A program made the position numbers and the translations under genes. 12,961 nt of DNA. Source: Chloroflexi bacterium RBG_16_60_22. Lineage in GTDB: Bacteria > Chloroflexota > Dehalococcoidia > Dehalococcoidales > RBG-16-60-22. The notes beneath the pieces were generated by a model that saw nothing but the letters and a program-made list of their open reading frames with translations, did not search any database and was not told the DNA's origin. The DNA is taken from the NCBI GenBank assembly GCA_001796935.1, contig MGNX01000068.1, forward strand, positions 3,721-16,681. Direction: 5' to 3'. Shown here piece after piece: positions 1 to 6,675 of this stretch (its first letter is position 1; every line of letters starts with the position of its first letter).

Positions 1-16
1 GTCTACAGTGTGACCC

Positions 17-50
17 TTGTCGGCGGCCCCTTCTTTGCTTATAATATAAT
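17..50 (+). promoter_or_regulatory. Candidate sigma-70 type promoter for the RND/MMPL gene
   Basis: TTGTCG at 17-22 and a perfect TATAAT at 40-45 are separated by 17 bp. A second overlapping TATAAT lies at 45-50. The stretch is much more A+T-rich than the surrounding DNA. A transcript starting near 52 would have a leader of about 40 nt ending in the AGGAA ribosome binding site at 81-85. The -35 match is only four of six, and the region might instead be the end of an upstream gene. Confidence 0.45.
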
Positions 51-91
51 AAATTACTTCCTGGTCTTGCAGCCCCGGGAAGGAATATTCG

Positions 92-2266
92 TTGAAAAGA
101 ATCGCCGGTTTTGTCTCCGACCATGCCCGAATCGTCATCGCCCTGGTTATCATCGTTAACCTGACCTCCCTGGTTTCCCTCTCCCGCTTCAACCTGGATA
201 CGGACTTCCTGGCTTTCTTCTCCAAGGGCAATCCCAAGGCGGACGAGTACCACGCCCTCAACGCCAAGTACGAGAGCGGCGAGACCATCTCCGTGCTCGT
301 CGAAAAGGACGGCTCGCTCCTCGATAAGGAGAGTCTCCTGGAGGTCTTCCGGCTCCAGAACGAGATAGCCGCCGTGGCCGGGGTGGCCCGCGTCCAGGGC
401 TTTATCCCGCCGGAGGTGATTACCGGCGCCGGCGTCACGGCGGTCGACGAAAAATACATCCGGGAGAACTACGCCGCCCTGCGGGACTTCATCGAGAGCC
501 GGTATTTTCTTACCGGCCAGTTTCTCACGGCGGACGGCCACGCCGGTATTATCGTCGCCAGCCTGGCGGTGGAGGCCCCCGCCCGTGAGGTAATCGGGGT
601 GCTCAAGGGCCTGTCCGGATACGGCGACCTTAACCTCTCCCTGGCCGGCAACGAGGTCGTCAAGGACACCATCTGGGGATACCTCATCATGATACTGGCT
701 ATCCTGCCCCCCAGCGCCGTTCTCCTGGTACTGGCGGTCTTCTACTTTGCCTTGAGGAGCTTCCGCTTCACCATCCTCTCCATGATTCCGGCCTGGTTCG
801 CGGCGCTGTGGACCTTCGGGACGATATTCTGGAGCGGCCAGCAGCTCAACCTGCTGACGGTGCTGAGTCCGCTCTTCATCCTGGTCATCGGCTCCGCCTA
901 CGGGCTGCACTACGTCAGCCACTACCTGGACAACATCGCCAGCTACCCCGACCGCCGGGAACGGACCATCGCCACCCTGGGCATGGTGGGCACGCCCATC
1001 TTCCTGGCCACGATAACCACCATGGCCGGCTTCGCGTCCCTGGCCTGGACAGAGCTGGTGCCGATGCGCCACATGGGTATCTTCGTGACCCTGGGCATCG
1101 GCTACGCCGGTTTTATCTCCCTCTTTTTTCTCCCCGCCGTGCTATCCCGGGTGAACGTACCGGCGCCGCCCGCCCATGCGGGAAACAACCGGCTCCCCAA
1201 CCTGATACTCCGGGCATCGCGGCACCGGGTCATCATACCCGTTATCTTCGCCGCCATCTTCGTCGTTTCCGCCGTTTACGTCCCCCGCCTGGAAGTAGAT
1301 TCCAACCAGCTGAACTATTTCAAGGAGAGCTCGGAGATAAGGCAGACCTTCAGCCGGATGGAGAAGGACTTCGGCGGGGCGATACCTCTCACCGGGGAGA
1401 TAATGTCTCCGACGGGACAGGACGCCCTGCTCGACGGCGATTTTGCGGCACGCGTCCTGAAAACGGAGCGGGAGCTGGAGGAGGTCCCCGGCATCAAGAG
1501 CGCCTTCTCCGTCTTTGACCTGCTGGTGGGGATAAACCGGATGGCCACGGGCCAGGACGCCTATCCGGCCAACCCGACCTTCGCCCGCATGATGCTGGCC
1601 CGGATAGGCAGCGACGAGCTGGGCACGCTGGTATCCGGGGACGGTTTCAAGGTGATTGTCCGCACCGAAGACCTGACCACCGAGGACATCCGCTACCTCG
1701 GTGAGTTCGTGGCGGCGCATGGCGACACGATACGGATTATCACCGGCATGCCGATGCTCTTCAACGAGATAAACCGGCTGGTGGTGAACAGTCAGGTCCA
1801 GAGCCTGGGCCTGGCGCTGGTGCTTATCTTTCTCATGCTCTGGGTGACACTGCGCCGCATCACGGCCGCCCTGGCGGGACTGCTGCCCATCGCGCTGACC
1901 ATCGCCGCCATTTTGGGGATGCTGGCCATGACCAACTTCCAGATTAACGTCATGACCGCCAACCTTTCGGCCATCGCCATCGGGGTGGGGGTGGACTACT
2001 CCATCCACCTCCTCTCCGGTGTCTATTACCACCGGGGACGCGGCCTCAACCGGGAGGAATCGGTCAGCTCCGCCATCGGCACCGTCTCGCGCCCGGTGCT
2101 GGCCAACGCCTTCGGGCTGGGCATCGGGCTCTCCGCCCTGTTCTTCTCGCCGCTGCGCATCCACACCCAGGCCGCCTCCGTGATGTGGGTGGCGATGGTC
2201 GTCTCCTCGATGGCCGCCCTGCTGCTGCTGCCGATTTTCTACTCCGGACGCAGGGGAGAGGAATAG
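92..2266 (+). CDS. RND superfamily (MMPL/COG1033-type) membrane transporter
   Basis: A 724-residue integral membrane protein with the two-fold repeated layout of RND exporters. A first helix (about 12-30) is followed by a large extracytoplasmic loop (31-192) and helices 2-6 (about 195-352). The second half repeats this: helix 7 (378-398), a loop (399-569) and helices 8-12 (571-716). Family members move lipids, hydrophobic compounds or drugs across the membrane using the proton gradient; the substrate here cannot be read from sequence. Helix 10 carries G-V-D-Y-S-I-H with Asp635, the position of the MmpL proton-relay Asp-Tyr pair. The matching site in helix 4 reads G-S-A-Y-G-L-H, so Ala269 replaces the acid. 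The start is TTG at 92, supported by GGGAAGGAA at 77-85. The stop is one base before the HD-domain gene, so the two are probably co-translated. No membrane-fusion protein or outer-membrane partner is nearby, as expected for single-component members. Confidence 0.88.
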   Translation: MKRIAGFVSDHARIVIALVIIVNLTSLVSLSRFNLDTDFLAFFSKGNPKADEYHALNAKYESGETISVLVEKDGSLLDKESLLEVFRLQNEIAAVAGVARVQGFIPPEVITGAGVTAVDEKYIRENYAALRDFIESRYFLTGQFLTADGHAGIIVASLAVEAPAREVIGVLKGLSGYGDLNLSLAGNEVVKDTIWGYLIMILAILPPSAVLLVLAVFYFALRSFRFTILSMIPAWFAALWTFGTIFWSGQQLNLLTVLSPLFILVIGSAYGLHYVSHYLDNIASYPDRRERTIATLGMVGTPIFLATITTMAGFASLAWTELVPMRHMGIFVTLGIGYAGFISLFFLPAVLSRVNVPAPPAHAGNNRLPNLILRASRHRVIIPVIFAAIFVVSAVYVPRLEVDSNQLNYFKESSEIRQTFSRMEKDFGGAIPLTGEIMSPTGQDALLDGDFAARVLKTERELEEVPGIKSAFSVFDLLVGINRMATGQDAYPANPTFARMMLARIGSDELGTLVSGDGFKVIVRTEDLTTEDIRYLGEFVAAHGDTIRIITGMPMLFNEINRLVVNSQVQSLGLALVLIFLMLWVTLRRITAALAGLLPIALTIAAILGMLAMTNFQINVMTANLSAIAIGVGVDYSIHLLSGVYYHRGRGLNREESVSSAIGTVSRPVLANAFGLGIGLSALFFSPLRIHTQAASVMWVAMVVSSMAALLLLPIFYSGRRGEE

Positions 2267-2267
2267 C

Positions 2268-2762
2268 ATGGACAACATCAAAGAATCCCTGCTGCGGGCC
2301 ATGGAGGGCTACTTCGGGGGGGACGAGCGCCGCATCAACCACGCCCGGCGCGTGACCGACTACGCGGAGGGGCTGATGGCCACGGAGGGGGGCGACTACC
2401 CCATCGTCATCGGGGCGGCCGTCCTGCACGACATCGGGATTCACGAGGCGGAGCGGAAATATCACAGCTCCGGCGGGAAGTTCCAGGAGAAAGAAGGCCC
2501 GCCGATAGCCCGGCGGATTCTAACGGGGCTCGGCTTCGAGAGGGGGCATATCGAGGAAATCTGCGCTATCATCGGCCACCACCACAGCCCGGGCAAGATA
2601 AACACGGTGAACTTCAAGGTGCTCTACGACGCCGACTGGCTGGTGAACCTGGGGGACGAGTTCGATATCCGGGATAAAAACAAGCTGGCCAGCATCATCG
2701 ACACGGTGTTCCTCACCGCGAGCGGCAGGACGCTGGCCAGGGAAATCTATTTCAAGGGCTGA
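2268..2762 (+). CDS. HD-domain phosphohydrolase
   Basis: A 164-residue soluble protein made almost entirely of one HD domain. Visible metal-binding positions, in order, are His25 (N-H-A-R-R-V), the His54-Asp55 doublet in V-L-H-D-I-G, a His cluster at 104-106 (G-H-H-H-S-P) and Asp121/Asp123 in L-Y-D-A-D-W-L. HD proteins are metal-dependent phosphohydrolases acting on nucleotides or related phosphate esters; this stand-alone type is usually annotated only as HD-domain protein and its substrate is unknown. All expected metal ligands are present, so it is probably active. ATG 2268 lies one base after the transporter stop, with GGGGAGAGGA just upstream inside that gene, which points to translational coupling. 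Its stop is 3 bp from the stop of the converging SDR gene. Confidence 0.85.
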   Translation: MDNIKESLLRAMEGYFGGDERRINHARRVTDYAEGLMATEGGDYPIVIGAAVLHDIGIHEAERKYHSSGGKFQEKEGPPIARRILTGLGFERGHIEEICAIIGHHHSPGKINTVNFKVLYDADWLVNLGDEFDIRDKNKLASIIDTVFLTASGRTLAREIYFKG

Positions 2763-2767
2763 GCCCT
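2755..2767. other. 13-bp perfect palindrome over two convergent stop codons
   Basis: AGGGCT-G-AGCCCT spans the TGA stop of the HD gene (2760-2762) and reaches into the TAG of the SDR gene (2766-2768 read on minus). It can fold as a 5-bp stem with a 3-nt loop on either strand. No U-run follows on either side, so it is at best a weak pause or end-protection element and may be chance. Confidence 0.3.
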
Positions 2768-3503
2768 ATTCCACCTTGCCGAACTTCTCTTCCAGGGCGG
2801 CCTTGTCCCAGATTTTACCGGTTATCTCCGGCGCGGGGCGGCCGGCGAGCATGGCCGGGTACTTCTGCCAGATAATCGGCTCCTCGAAGTCGCTGATATC
2901 GCGGCCCTTCATGAAGCCCATCACCACGTCCGTCTTGACGAAATACGGCCGGATGCAGGTGATGGCGATACCCTCATCCTTCCGCATCTCCCGGGCCAGG
3001 CCGAGGGTGAACCGCTCCACGCCGGCCTTGGTGACGCCGTAGGCGATGTTCATGCGTATCTGGTGGGCCAGAATCGACGACACGTTGATAATGGTGCCGC
3101 TCTTCTTCTCCACCATATGGGGCAGGACCACCTTGGAGCAGAGGAAGGTGCCGTCCAGGTTCACCGAGAGAATCAGCCGCCAGCGGCGGTAAGGGAGGTC
3201 GAGAAAAGAATCGGTGGAGGTGACGCCGGCATTGTTCACCAGCACGTCAATCTTGCCGAACTTCTCCAGCGACTTGTTGACGATGTTGTTGACATCGTCC
3301 TCCACGGTGATATCGCCGCCCAGGGACAGGGTCTTCCGGCCGAGCTTTTCAATCTCCTTGGCGGTCTCGTCCAGCTTGCCGTCGTCCGTGACGCGGTCGC
3401 AGATAATCAGGTCGGCCCCGGCCCCGGCCATGCCCAGGGCGATAGACTTGCCCAGACCCTGCCGGGCGCCGGTAACGATAACCGATTTACCCTTTAAAGA
3501 CAT
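2766..3503 (-). CDS. Short-chain dehydrogenase/reductase, FabG-like
   Basis: A 245-residue classical SDR with a Rossmann fold. It has the cofactor glycine motif T-G-A-R-Q-G-L-G (11-18), Asp36 at the end of the second strand (usually favouring NAD over NADP), N-N-A-G (90-93), catalytic Ser143 in N-V-S-S, and Tyr155-x-x-x-Lys159. The full set suggests an active NAD-linked alcohol dehydrogenase or ketone reductase. It is the last gene of an operon with beta-oxidation genes, so a 3-hydroxyacyl-CoA or cyclic hydroxyacyl-CoA substrate is plausible but inferred. The start ATG (3501-3503) has a strong AAGGAGG (3511-3517 on minus) at 7 nt. It follows the other SDR gene by 36 bp. The C-terminus after residue 200 (many charged residues, ending K-V-E) departs from the usual FabG ending. 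A FabG role in lipid synthesis cannot be excluded, but no other fab genes are present. Confidence 0.85.
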   Translation of the reverse strand: MSLKGKSVIVTGARQGLGKSIALGMAGAGADLIICDRVTDDGKLDETAKEIEKLGRKTLSLGGDITVEDDVNNIVNKSLEKFGKIDVLVNNAGVTSTDSFLDLPYRRWRLILSVNLDGTFLCSKVVLPHMVEKKSGTIINVSSILAHQIRMNIAYGVTKAGVERFTLGLAREMRKDEGIAITCIRPYFVKTDVVMGFMKGRDISDFEEPIIWQKYPAMLAGRPAPEITGKIWDKAALEEKFGKVE

Positions 3504-3539
3504 TTCTCTGCCTCCTTCTCCGATACGTAAAAATATCGA

Positions 3540-4304
3540 CTACGTGAGCATGCCGTAATCAAGCGGGAAGATGCCGGCCGTCTGGTTGGCGGCGGCATCG
3601 GACGCGAGGTACAGGGCGATGGCCGCCACGTCATCAGGCTCCCCGAAGCGCCCGATAACGGTCTGGGCCAGCATCCGGTCGTTGACCCCCGGCATCTGGA
3701 GGAAGGGGTCGGACAGGCGGCTATGCACCCAGGCGGGAGCGATGGCATTGACCCGGATGTTCCACTTGCCCCACTCCTTGGCCATGACGCGGGTCATGTG
3801 CATCACGGCCGCTTTGCTGATGCAGTAGGCACCGAGCGACTCTTCCACACGGACGCCCATGTAGGAAGTGATGTTGATGATGCTGCCCCCGCCCTGTGCT
3901 TTCATGATGGGCGCAATTTCTTTGGCCATGAAGAACGGACCCTTGACGTTGACGTTCATCACCGAGTCCCACTGCCATTCTTCCATATCGGTGAGGGGCA
4001 CCATAAAGCTGGAGCCGGAGCTATTGACCAGGATGTCAATCCGGCCTAACTCCTTCATCACCTGCTCTACCAGGGTCTTGTTCTGGTCCAGCTTGGCGAT
4101 GTGCGAGGCGATGCCCAGGACCTTTCCGCCGGTCCTGGCGATGATTTCCCCGGCGGCTTTGTCCAGGTTCTCCTGCTTCCGACTGCTGATGACCACACTG
4201 GCGCCGGCGCCGGAGAGGGTCTCGGCGATGGCCTTGCCGATGTCTCCCGCTCCGCCGATGACGATGGCCACCTTACCGTCGACGCGATATTTAGAAATGT
4301 CCAT
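3540..4304 (-). CDS. Short-chain dehydrogenase/reductase, second operon copy
   Basis: A 254-residue classical SDR, clearly different in sequence from the SDR gene downstream. It has G-G-A-G-D-I-G (17-23) for the dinucleotide, Ser-Ser-Arg at 40-42 after the second strand (suggesting NADP(H)), catalytic Ser147 in I-T-S-Y, and Tyr160-x-x-x-Lys164. The structural N-N-A-G motif is altered to N-S-S-G (94-97), and the C-terminal T-A-G-x-x-x-x-x-D-Y-G resembles the usual T-G-x-x-x-x-V-D-G-G. The product is an oxidoreductase for hydroxyl/keto groups; its place beside thiolase and hydratase genes suggests an acyl-CoA intermediate as substrate. ATG 4302-4304 has AGGAG (4311-4315 on minus) at 6 nt. A family-A palindrome lies in the 143-bp gap to the thiolase gene, so the two SDR genes might also be transcribed separately. 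Confidence 0.85.
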   Translation of the reverse strand: MDISKYRVDGKVAIVIGGAGDIGKAIAETLSGAGASVVISSRKQENLDKAAGEIIARTGGKVLGIASHIAKLDQNKTLVEQVMKELGRIDILVNSSGSSFMVPLTDMEEWQWDSVMNVNVKGPFFMAKEIAPIMKAQGGGSIINITSYMGVRVEESLGAYCISKAAVMHMTRVMAKEWGKWNIRVNAIAPAWVHSRLSDPFLQMPGVNDRMLAQTVIGRFGEPDDVAAIALYLASDAAANQTAGIFPLDYGMLT

Positions 4305-4321
4305 GGCACACTCCTATTGGT

Positions 4322-4350
4322 ATTATCTATTTTTTATCATTCCCCGTCAT
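4322..4350 (-). promoter_or_regulatory. Weak candidate promoter for the SDR pair, partly inside repeat A1
   Basis: On the minus strand ATGACG (4345-4350) and GATAAT (4322-4327) are 17 bp apart, matching four and five of six consensus bases. The -35-like part is the end of the family-A palindrome. Transcription would start near 4315, leaving almost no leader before the AGGAG site, which weakens the call. Confidence 0.22.
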
Positions 4351-4431
4351 TGCGAGCGAAGCGAAGCAATCTCTATCACCTTGTACGAGATTGCTTCGTC
4401 GTCCTTCCGGGGAAGGACTCCTCGCAATGAC
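4346..4431. repeat. Family A palindromic repeat, copy 1 (MITE/REP-like)
   Basis: This is an 86-bp element bounded by perfect 11-bp inverted ends, GTCATTGCGAG (4346-4356) and CTCGCAATGAC (4421-4431). Inside is a second perfect 12-bp inverted pair, CGAAGCAATCTC (4362-4373) and GAGATTGCTTCG (4387-4398). An 8-bp hairpin, GTCCTTCC/GGAAGGAC, lies at 4401-4418. The left 28 bp differ from copy 2 (7606-7681) at two positions. It lies between the thiolase stop and the SDR start. It has no coding capacity. Similar GTCATTGCGAG palindromes are common in bacterial genomes from anaerobic habitats. Confidence 0.85.
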
Positions 4432-4447
4432 AATTAAAATGATAAAA

Positions 4448-5668
4448 TCACTCTACTTTTACGATGCAGGCATCGGCCTGGGCCAGGCCGCCGCAGATAG
4501 CGCCCATGGCGTAGCCGCCGCCCCGCCGCCGCAGCTCGTACATCAGGTTCATCACCAGCCGGGCGCCGCTGGCGGTATTCGGGTGCCCGATGGCGATGGC
4601 GCTGCCGTTGACATTCATCTTCTCCACGATGGCCTGGTACTTCTTATCATCGCCTCCGGCGGCCACCTTCATGGATACCAGCGGGACGCAGGCAAACGCC
4701 TCGTTTATCTCCATGACGGCCATATCGTCCAGGGTCAGGCCCGCTTTATCGAGGCACTTCAGCATGGCAAAACCCGGGCCTTCCGGCATGCGGCTGGCGT
4801 TGATGGCAATGGATACCGAGGCCACCACCGTACCGAGGACCTCCAGCTTCAGCTCTTGCGCCTTTTTACGGGTCATCAGCAGGACGGCCGTGGCGCCGTC
4901 GTTGAGGCCGGGGGCGTTGCCGGCGGTAATGGCGCGGGTGTTGTAGACCGGCTTGAGCCGGGCAAGACCTTCCGTAGTGGTGCCGGGCCGGTACTGCTCG
5001 TCGATGTCCAGCGTCCTGGGCTCGGCGCCCTTGGGCTGGGGGATTTGCAGGGGCATTATCTCATCCTTGAACTTGCCGGCGTTCCAGGCGTTGCCGTAGT
5101 TGGTGTGACTGCGGACGGCCCACCCGTCCATGTCCTCGCGGGTGAAGCCATACTCGTGGGCCACGTTGTCGCTGTCTACGGAAACGGGGTTGAAGTCCTT
5201 GTAGCCGAGGGCCACCAGCGGGTCTTCCATCTTGACATCGGTCAGGCGGTAGCCGTTGAAGCGCAGGCCGCGCACCACCAGGGGCGACTGCCCGAAGGAG
5301 GTGGCGCCGCCGGCGACGGCGACCTCGATTTCGCCGGCCTTCATCTCCATGGCCGCCAGCTTGACGGCGTGCATGGCGGAGACGCAGGCCATATCGAAGG
5401 AGATGGACACCGTCTCGTGGGGGAGCCCGGCCCTGATGAGCGACTGCCGGGCGGCGACGGGGGTATAGGGGTCACGGCAGGCGGAGGTATCGCCGACGCC
5501 CCAGAAGACCTCGTCGACGGTTTCCGGGGTGACGCCAACGCGCTTGATGACCTCCCGCATGGGGATGGCGCCCAGCTCATAGTAGTCGATGTCCCGCAGC
5601 GAGCCGCCGAACCTGCCGAACGGCGTCCTCACCGCTCCCACGATGACAACATCATTCTTATCTGCCAT
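4448..5668 (-). CDS. Thiolase (acetyl-CoA C-acyltransferase family)
   Basis: A 406-residue protein, normal length for a thiolase. It cleaves 3-ketoacyl-CoA with CoA to give acetyl-CoA and a shortened acyl-CoA, or condenses two acyl-CoAs in reverse. The nucleophile is Cys95 in F-D-M-A-C-V-S-A-M. N-E-A-F is at 322-325, the catalytic His362 is in G-H-P, and the second catalytic Cys392 is in I-C-G-G. All catalytic residues are kept, so activity is expected. Two signature stretches differ from the textbook form: G-H-P-N-T-A-S-G-A-R in place of G-H-P-I-G-A-S-G-A-R, and C-G-G-L-A in place of C-x-G-x-G. Together with a 3-hydroxyacyl-CoA dehydrogenase 24 bp upstream and a hydratase before that, it forms the end of a beta-oxidation-type spiral. 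ATG 5666-5668 follows AAAGGA. Chain-length preference, and whether it works in oxidation or synthesis, cannot be told. Confidence 0.92.
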   Translation of the reverse strand: MADKNDVVIVGAVRTPFGRFGGSLRDIDYYELGAIPMREVIKRVGVTPETVDEVFWGVGDTSACRDPYTPVAARQSLIRAGLPHETVSISFDMACVSAMHAVKLAAMEMKAGEIEVAVAGGATSFGQSPLVVRGLRFNGYRLTDVKMEDPLVALGYKDFNPVSVDSDNVAHEYGFTREDMDGWAVRSHTNYGNAWNAGKFKDEIMPLQIPQPKGAEPRTLDIDEQYRPGTTTEGLARLKPVYNTRAITAGNAPGLNDGATAVLLMTRKKAQELKLEVLGTVVASVSIAINASRMPEGPGFAMLKCLDKAGLTLDDMAVMEINEAFACVPLVSMKVAAGGDDKKYQAIVEKMNVNGSAIAIGHPNTASGARLVMNLMYELRRRGGGYAMGAICGGLAQADACIVKVE

Positions 5669-5692
5669 TTTACGTCCTTTCGCTCGTAAATA

Positions 5693-6544
5693 TTATTTCT
5701 GGGTATAGTCGTAGAACCCGCGGCCGGTCTTACGCCCGAGCTTGCCTTCTTTAACCATGCTTTTCAGCAACGGGGCCGGTGCCCAGCGCTCGCCAAACTC
5801 GGCATACATCGTTTCCGTGCCGTGCAGGACAATATCGGCGCCGGCCAGGTCGCAGAGCTCCAAAGGGCCGATGGGGAAGTTGCAGCAGAGCCTCATGGCC
5901 TTGTCCACCTCTTCCGGCTTGTTGCCGTCCTCCACGCAGCGGATGGCCTCGTTCATGAGGACGTCCACCAGGCGGGAGACGATGAAGCCGGCGAGGTCCT
6001 TGGCCTCGCAGGGCTCCTTGTCCAGGCTCTTGACGAACTCCTTACTGGCTGCCACAATCTTTGCCGTGGTTTTCGCCCCCGGAATTACCTCCACTCCCTT
6101 TATCACCGGCACCGGGTTCATGAAGTGGATGCCGACGACCCTTTCCGGTCTCCTGGTGGCGTCAGCGATGGCGGTGACGGGAAGCGACGAGGTATTGGTG
6201 GCCAGGATGGCATCGGGCTTGCATACCGCGTCGAGCTGCTTGAAGATTTTTTGCTTCAATTCCAGCACTTCCGGCGCCGCTTCGATAACGAGGTCGGCAC
6301 CTTTAGCGTCATTATTGTCCAGGGTGGTCTTGATACGGCCCATCACGGTGGCTTTCTCGTCCTCCGTCATGGTGCCCTTTTTAATCTTGCGGTCGAGGCT
6401 CTTGCCGATAGCGGCCAGGCCCCGCTGGACGAACTCGTCCTTGATATCGGCCATGGTCACGCTGTAGCCGGCCTCGGCAATAACCTGAGTGATACCGTTG
6501 CCCATCACGCCCGCCCCGATGACGAATACGTTTTTAATTGCCAC
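5693..6544 (-). CDS. 3-hydroxyacyl-CoA dehydrogenase (3-hydroxybutyryl-CoA dehydrogenase type)
   Basis: A 283-residue stand-alone enzyme that interconverts 3-hydroxyacyl-CoA and 3-ketoacyl-CoA with NAD(H). The N-terminal Rossmann domain has G-A-G-V-M-G (10-15). Next come Ser119 in N-T-S-S, the catalytic dyad His140 (G-I-H-F-M-N-P) and Glu152, and a C-terminal dimerisation domain ending G-R-K-T-G-R-G-F-Y-D-Y (270-280). The usual G-F-I-V-N-R reads G-F-I-V-S-R, so Ser190 stands where substrate-binding Asn is expected. The longest open frame begins at TTG 6551-6553, but AAGGAGG (6554-6560) touches that codon. GTG at 6542-6544 sits 9 nt from it and gives the typical family N-terminus M-A-I-K-N-V-F-V-I-G, so I chose it. 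It is transcribed after the hydratase and before the thiolase. Confidence 0.92.
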   Translation of the reverse strand: MAIKNVFVIGAGVMGNGITQVIAEAGYSVTMADIKDEFVQRGLAAIGKSLDRKIKKGTMTEDEKATVMGRIKTTLDNNDAKGADLVIEAAPEVLELKQKIFKQLDAVCKPDAILATNTSSLPVTAIADATRRPERVVGIHFMNPVPVIKGVEVIPGAKTTAKIVAASKEFVKSLDKEPCEAKDLAGFIVSRLVDVLMNEAIRCVEDGNKPEEVDKAMRLCCNFPIGPLELCDLAGADIVLHGTETMYAEFGERWAPAPLLKSMVKEGKLGRKTGRGFYDYTQK

Positions 6545-6553
6545 GATAGCCAA

Positions 6554-6560
6554 CCTCCTT
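6554..6560 (-). promoter_or_regulatory. Ribosome binding site deciding the hydroxyacyl-CoA dehydrogenase start
   Basis: A perfect AAGGAGG on the minus strand directly abuts the upstream TTG codon (zero spacing) and lies 9 nt from the GTG at 6544. This favours the GTG. Confidence 0.7.
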
Positions 6561-6565
6561 TTAAA

Positions 6566-6595
6566 CTAATAGTTAAATTAAATTAGAACTGTCAT
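6566..6595 (-). promoter_or_regulatory. Weak candidate promoter at the edge of repeat B1
   Basis: On the minus strand ATGACA (6590-6595) and TATTAG (6566-6571) are separated by 18 bp in a strongly A+T-rich stretch just upstream of the 3-hydroxyacyl-CoA dehydrogenase gene. The -35-like hexamer comes mostly from the end of the family-B palindrome. It could give a second, internal start for the dehydrogenase-thiolase part of the operon. Matches are five and four of six. Confidence 0.25.
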
Positions 6596-6663
6596 TGTCG
6601 GGCTCGACCCGACAATCCAGCCACCCCTGCCTCCCCCTGGATTCCCGCTTCCGCGGGAATGAC
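6591..6663. repeat. Family B palindromic repeat, copy 1 (inverted orientation)
   Basis: This is a 73-bp element with two hairpins and nested inverted arms. The outer arms are GTCATT (6591-6596) and AATGAC (6658-6663); the inner arms are AATCCAG (6614-6620) and CTGGATT (6637-6643). The left hairpin is TGTCGGG/CCCGACA; the right is ATTCCCGC/GCGGGAAT. Read on the minus strand it has the same order as copy 2 at 11894-11969, with the CCCGC hairpin first and the TCGGG hairpin second. It lies within the operon between the hydratase and 3-hydroxyacyl-CoA dehydrogenase genes. Confidence 0.85.
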
Positions 6664-6675
6664 CTCATATTTCAA

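Noticed and set aside
1142..2302. 386-codon minus-strand open frame under the transporter gene
   Set aside because: It mirrors the codon pattern of the transporter, is rich in Gly/His/Gln/Asp with no domain, and has no plausible start signal.
4391..5689. 432-codon plus-strand open frame covering the thiolase gene
   Set aside because: It is a full-length antisense shadow of a thiolase whose catalytic residues are all recognisable; the frame also begins inside a palindromic repeat.
6545..6553. TTG 6551-6553 as start of the 3-hydroxyacyl-CoA dehydrogenase gene
   Set aside because: The AAGGAGG site touches this codon, leaving no spacing; GTG 6544 has 9-nt spacing and gives the family-typical N-terminus.
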